Assembly: GCA_003646055.1 (NCBI GenBank) | Contig: QNDZ01000019.1 | Location: 1 to 16,046 of the forward strand | Direction of reading: 5' to 3' | DNA: 16,046 nt | From: a bacterium | GTDB taxonomy: Bacteria; Hydrothermota; UBA3072; B12-G15 | Shown here: positions 13,414 to 16,046 of the stretch, one piece after another | Layout of the letters: every line of letters begins with the position of its first letter | How positions within the stretch are numbered: the stretch's first letter is position 1 | Notes under the pieces: generated by a model | What the model was told of the DNA's origin: nothing | Database searches by the model: none | Seen by the model: the letters and a program-made list of their open reading frames with translations, nothing else | Position numbers and translations under genes: made by a program

Positions 13414-15066
13414 ATGATGATGAAAAGGGTTCCACTCCTCATTGCAATCCTGGTTCCCTTGATTGTATTTCCTGAATTCAATAGAACCACATCATTCATT
13501 GACACACCCGTAGGTTTTCTTTCTCCACAGAACCAGATACGGATAGGACTTAACGGCTCCTTCTCCATTGGAACAAGTGACCACGAGAACCACCCCATAG
13601 ATTTTGATTATCTGAACATATCTTATACATTCCTTCCAACACTTGAGGTTGCATTTACTGCATACACCCTGAAAAATTATGTTATTGCAGCCAAATACCT
13701 TGTCTATTCTGATTCCCAGAGTGGACTTGACATAAGTATAGGGGTTGATGATATAACCTACACTGGGAATGTATCACCTGTTGGTGGGAATGATTCACTT
13801 GGTGGTTGGGATGACGATATCTCCTATCCAGATGACCCTGCAGAGAATCTATCACTCTATGCGGTTCTAACAAAAGAAGCATTAAAGAATATGGTAATTA
13901 ACATAGGTATTGGCAGAGGAAGGTTTATAGGTTATGGACCAAGAAGCCAATGGTTCCATCTGCCAGTCCTTGAAAATCCCAACCTCCTCATAGGTCTCTT
14001 TGGTTCTCTTTATTATAAAACAGGTCCTGTTTCTTATGGATTTGAGTTTGACGGTAGAGACTTTAACATAGGTCTTAAGTATAAAATGGAAGCCTTCACC
14101 CTTGGGTTTGCCTTCACCAAGGTTGAGCAATTTCTTCCAGGAGGAGAATGGAGACCAAGGGTTGCATTTGGATTGACCTATGCAATGCCCCTTATCTTCA
14201 AAAAGATTAATACTCTTTCCCTTCTTATTGTTGATGAAAAGGGAAGCCCTGTAAATTCGTCAGTGAGTATAAAGGACGCTGCTGGGAATGTTATATATGA
14301 AGGACCTGTTGATGGTGTATATGAACTGAAAACAGAATATACAGGACCTGCAAGCATCCGTATAGAGGCAAAAAATTATGAGGTTTACAGCTCTAAACTG
14401 GAAATACCCGAGGGAAGTAGCAGGGAGAAGATTACACTTGAACCCTATGTGCTTGAGGGAACTGTGAATGTAAAGGTGTTTGACCTCAAGGACAACAGGC
14501 TGGGCAATGGGGTCATAGTAATTACAGATGCAAATGGAAAGGAAGTGATAAATCAGCAGGTCATCGGGAAGGCAACATTTAAATTGAAACAGGGCGAATA
14601 CAATGTAAAGGTGCATCCTGGTAGCAAAAAATACTATGAGTGGTCGGGTAAATTTACTGTTAAGAGAAAACAAACCACAAACCTTGAAGTGGGACTTGTG
14701 AGGAAAAAATTCAAACTTATCCTGCACAAGATAGAGTTTGAAACAGGAAAGGCTATTATAAAACCTGAATTCTATCCTTATCTTGACGAGGTTGCAAAAT
14801 CTATAAAAATGGCTGTGGAGAGTAATCCAACTCTCCTGATTGAAGTTCAAGGTCACACAGACTCACAGGGTTCGGCATCATACAACATGAAACTCTCCCA
14901 GTTGAGGGCAGAAGCAGTTAAGGAATATTTAGTCACCAAACACGGAATAGACCCCAATAGATTGATAGCAAGGGGTTACGGAGAAACCAGACCAATAGCA
15001 TCAAATCGGACCAGAGAAGGCAGGGCAAGAAACAGAAGGGTTGAGTTTGTAGTTTTGCAGAAATAA
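13414..15066 (+). CDS. OmpA-family outer-membrane protein with PEGA-like domains
   Basis: This 550-residue protein would anchor the outer membrane to peptidoglycan. A signal peptide (KRVPLLIAILVPLIVF) is followed by a beta-rich barrel region (about 22-265) with strands such as GYGPRSQWFHLPVL and VSYGFEFDGRDFNIGLKY. Two consecutive Ig/PEGA-like beta domains follow (about 268-345 and 350-425), starting SLLIVDEKGSPV and VNVKVFDLKDNRL. The C-terminal OmpA domain (about 435-550) has EVQGHTDSQGSASYN, then MKLSQLRAEAVKEYL, ARGYGETRPIASN and GRARNRRVEF, containing the Asp and Arg that bind diaminopimelate in this family. It lies 14 nt after the Tat-signal gene and ahead of a second OmpA-domain gene. 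The barrel type is not recognised. Choice among the three leading ATGs is open. Confidence 0.88.
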   Translation: MMMKRVPLLIAILVPLIVFPEFNRTTSFIDTPVGFLSPQNQIRIGLNGSFSIGTSDHENHPIDFDYLNISYTFLPTLEVAFTAYTLKNYVIAAKYLVYSDSQSGLDISIGVDDITYTGNVSPVGGNDSLGGWDDDISYPDDPAENLSLYAVLTKEALKNMVINIGIGRGRFIGYGPRSQWFHLPVLENPNLLIGLFGSLYYKTGPVSYGFEFDGRDFNIGLKYKMEAFTLGFAFTKVEQFLPGGEWRPRVAFGLTYAMPLIFKKINTLSLLIVDEKGSPVNSSVSIKDAAGNVIYEGPVDGVYELKTEYTGPASIRIEAKNYEVYSSKLEIPEGSSREKITLEPYVLEGTVNVKVFDLKDNRLGNGVIVITDANGKEVINQQVIGKATFKLKQGEYNVKVHPGSKKYYEWSGKFTVKRKQTTNLEVGLVRKKFKLILHKIEFETGKAIIKPEFYPYLDEVAKSIKMAVESNPTLLIEVQGHTDSQGSASYNMKLSQLRAEAVKEYLVTKHGIDPNRLIARGYGETRPIASNRTREGRARNRRVEFVVLQK

Positions 15067-15086
15067 CAGGACTCTTATTAAAAAGT

Positions 15087-15093
15087 AAGGAGG
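15087..15093 (+). promoter_or_regulatory. Strong ribosome-binding site in front of an ATA codon
   Basis: AAGGAGG is followed by TGTCAAA (7 nt) and then ATA-CTG in the frame of the second OmpA-domain gene. An in-frame TAA at 15086-15088 overlaps the site, so initiation has to occur downstream of it. The first in-frame ATG is more than 130 nt away, inside the OmpA domain. Confidence 0.7.
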
Positions 15094-15100
15094 TGTCAAA

Positions 15101-16046
15101 ATACTGTACCTAATATTCGCTTTTGTGGTTTTAGAACCGTCTGTGGATAGACCAATTGAGGGCCTCTTTTTCAAGGTTGATAGTGCAAACTTCTCTATCA
15201 ACAGCCCTGATACCCTGATATCACTTATTGGGTACATGCTCTCTTTCAGGGATATGGAGATAACACTGACAGGACACTGCGACTCCCTTGGAACCGAAGA
15301 GTACAACATGAAACTATCCTTTGCAAGGGCTGAAACTGTCAAGGCTTTCCTCTCTGAACTTGGAGTCAACCACGAAAATATAACTGTTGATGGAAAAGGT
15401 GAATTCGAACCCATTGCTGATAATGGAACGCAGGAGGGAAGGGACAAGAACAGAAGGGTTGAATACAGGATAAGTAAAAATCCAGACCTTATGAAGGTGC
15501 TTGTAAAAAGGGATGTGCTGGTTCAGGACTTTGAAGGTCTGAATGACCTTGATGACTCACTCACCCTGCCCTTCAGAACATATCTAACGGGATACAATGG
15601 GTTTGTGTACTTCCTCTGGAAAAACGATACATTGAAAATAGGAAATGAGAGTGTTGTATCCTTCTATGTTGAGGATGGCAAGCTAAATGTAGTGCTACAG
15701 AAGGGATATCTGTCATTCATTTCACCTGAGGGGGATATAGCACTGTGTTACAATGGAAAATCTAATCCTTTAACCTTGAGAGGTTCCATCTTCAAGGATG
15801 AAAACTCCATTACATTTTCTAATTTTGAGGGAAAGACAACAGTGGGTGAATTGAGCATCTCAAAGGGAATGGCCTGCGATTTCTCTGAACTTCACTCTGA
15901 AAATCTCCCTGAGTTTCACGGACTTGATTCACCCAGAGATGGTGCAAAAATCAAATATAAAGACATAAAATCATCCTTTGGTGTGACCTTTGACTTTGGC
16001 AATTATGAAGGGATTAAACTCTACCATTTAATAGTGAGAGAGGGCG
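15101..16046 (+). CDS. Second OmpA-domain protein, 3' end cut by window edge
   Basis: At least 315 codons are visible and the frame is open to the edge. The N-terminus reads (M)LYLIFAFVVLEPSVDRPIEG, a probable signal peptide. An OmpA domain follows directly (about 20-125): TGHCDSLGTEEYN, then MKLSFARAETVKAFLSEL, DGKGEFEPIADN and EGRDKNRRVEY, so the peptidoglycan-binding Asp and Arg are present. The His-Thr-Asp of the family reads His-Cys-Asp. The long remainder is beta-rich (for example GYLSFISPEGDIAL and VGELSISKGMACDF), slightly reminiscent of FecR-type domains, but I do not recognise it. Unusually, the OmpA domain is N-terminal. Start options in frame are ATA 15101 (best spacing from AAGGAGG), CTG 15104, or GTG 15125, which would lose the signal peptide. 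It lies 34 nt after the first OmpA gene, most likely in the same operon. Confidence 0.8.
   Translation, partial: MLYLIFAFVVLEPSVDRPIEGLFFKVDSANFSINSPDTLISLIGYMLSFRDMEITLTGHCDSLGTEEYNMKLSFARAETVKAFLSELGVNHENITVDGKGEFEPIADNGTQEGRDKNRRVEYRISKNPDLMKVLVKRDVLVQDFEGLNDLDDSLTLPFRTYLTGYNGFVYFLWKNDTLKIGNESVVSFYVEDGKLNVVLQKGYLSFISPEGDIALCYNGKSNPLTLRGSIFKDENSITFSNFEGKTTVGELSISKGMACDFSELHSENLPEFHGLDSPRDGAKIKYKDIKSSFGVTFDFGNYEGIKLYHLIVREG

Noticed and set aside
14260..14856. 198-codon minus-strand frame opposite the OmpA-like gene
   Set aside because: It has no recognisable motif and lies fully antisense to a clear OmpA-domain gene.
1..16046. Mobile elements, phage genes, restriction or toxin-antitoxin systems, CRISPR arrays
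   Set aside because: No transposase, integrase, repeat-spacer pattern or defence-type gene was seen on either strand. The two tRNAs have no integrase or repeated tRNA end nearby that would suggest an integration site.

Overview
This window appears to come from a bacterial chromosome of moderate to low GC. Arginine codons are mostly AGG/AGA. The bacterium has an outer membrane: there is a PorV/PorQ-like beta-barrel protein and two proteins with OmpA-type peptidoglycan-binding domains. It also has a Tat export component. The mix (PorV-like barrel, long NfeD plus slipin, KamA-family radical SAM enzyme, HEAT protein beside an HD-GYP protein, clean TTGACA/TATAAT-type promoters, tRNAs without encoded CCA) resembles uncultured FCB-related or WOR-3/Hydrothermae-like lineages. 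That placement is an impression from protein style, not a demonstrated identity. I see no insertion sequence, phage gene or CRISPR array. Nearly all of the sequence is tightly packed genes.

Layout. (1) 1-3000, minus strand: a KamA-family radical SAM aminomutase, then a hairpin and promoter, then a PorV-like outer-membrane protein followed directly by truB, which runs off the left edge. (2) 3147-8332, plus strand: one compact operon of nfeD, slipin, a GT4 glycosyltransferase, a GT2 glycosyltransferase and an RlmD/TrmA-type rRNA uracil methyltransferase, with start and stop codons overlapping or nearly touching. (3) 8336-11398, minus strand: a transcription unit that begins with tRNA-Thr(CGT) and tRNA-Ser(GGA) and continues into a HEAT-repeat protein and an HD-GYP protein. 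It converges on rlmD with only 3 nt between the two stop codons. (4) 11441-12184, minus strand: an uncharacterised exported protein with its own promoter. (5) 12333 to the right edge, plus strand: tatA, a small Tat-signal protein overlapping it by 4 nt, an OmpA-family barrel protein, and a second OmpA-domain protein that runs off the window.

What stands out is translation initiation. The promoters of nfeD and tatA lie so close to the ATG that the mRNAs should be leaderless. The HEAT gene starts 12 nt after the 3' end of tRNA-Ser and has no Shine-Dalgarno sequence. The second OmpA gene has a perfect Shine-Dalgarno sequence at ideal spacing from an ATA codon, where ATG would be expected. truB can also be read from an ATA one nucleotide after the preceding stop. 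Other genes (kamA family, porV-like, 11441-12184, ompA-like) have strong Shine-Dalgarno sites, so both modes seem to coexist.

Functionally, the most suggestive unit is tatA plus a dedicated Tat substrate plus two OmpA-domain proteins. It looks like an export and cell-envelope cassette whose substrate I cannot name. Other points are a GT2 enzyme lacking the usual DXD aspartate, a KamA enzyme whose lysine-binding aspartates appear to be replaced, and an apparent shared N-terminal domain between the adjacent HEAT and HD-GYP proteins.
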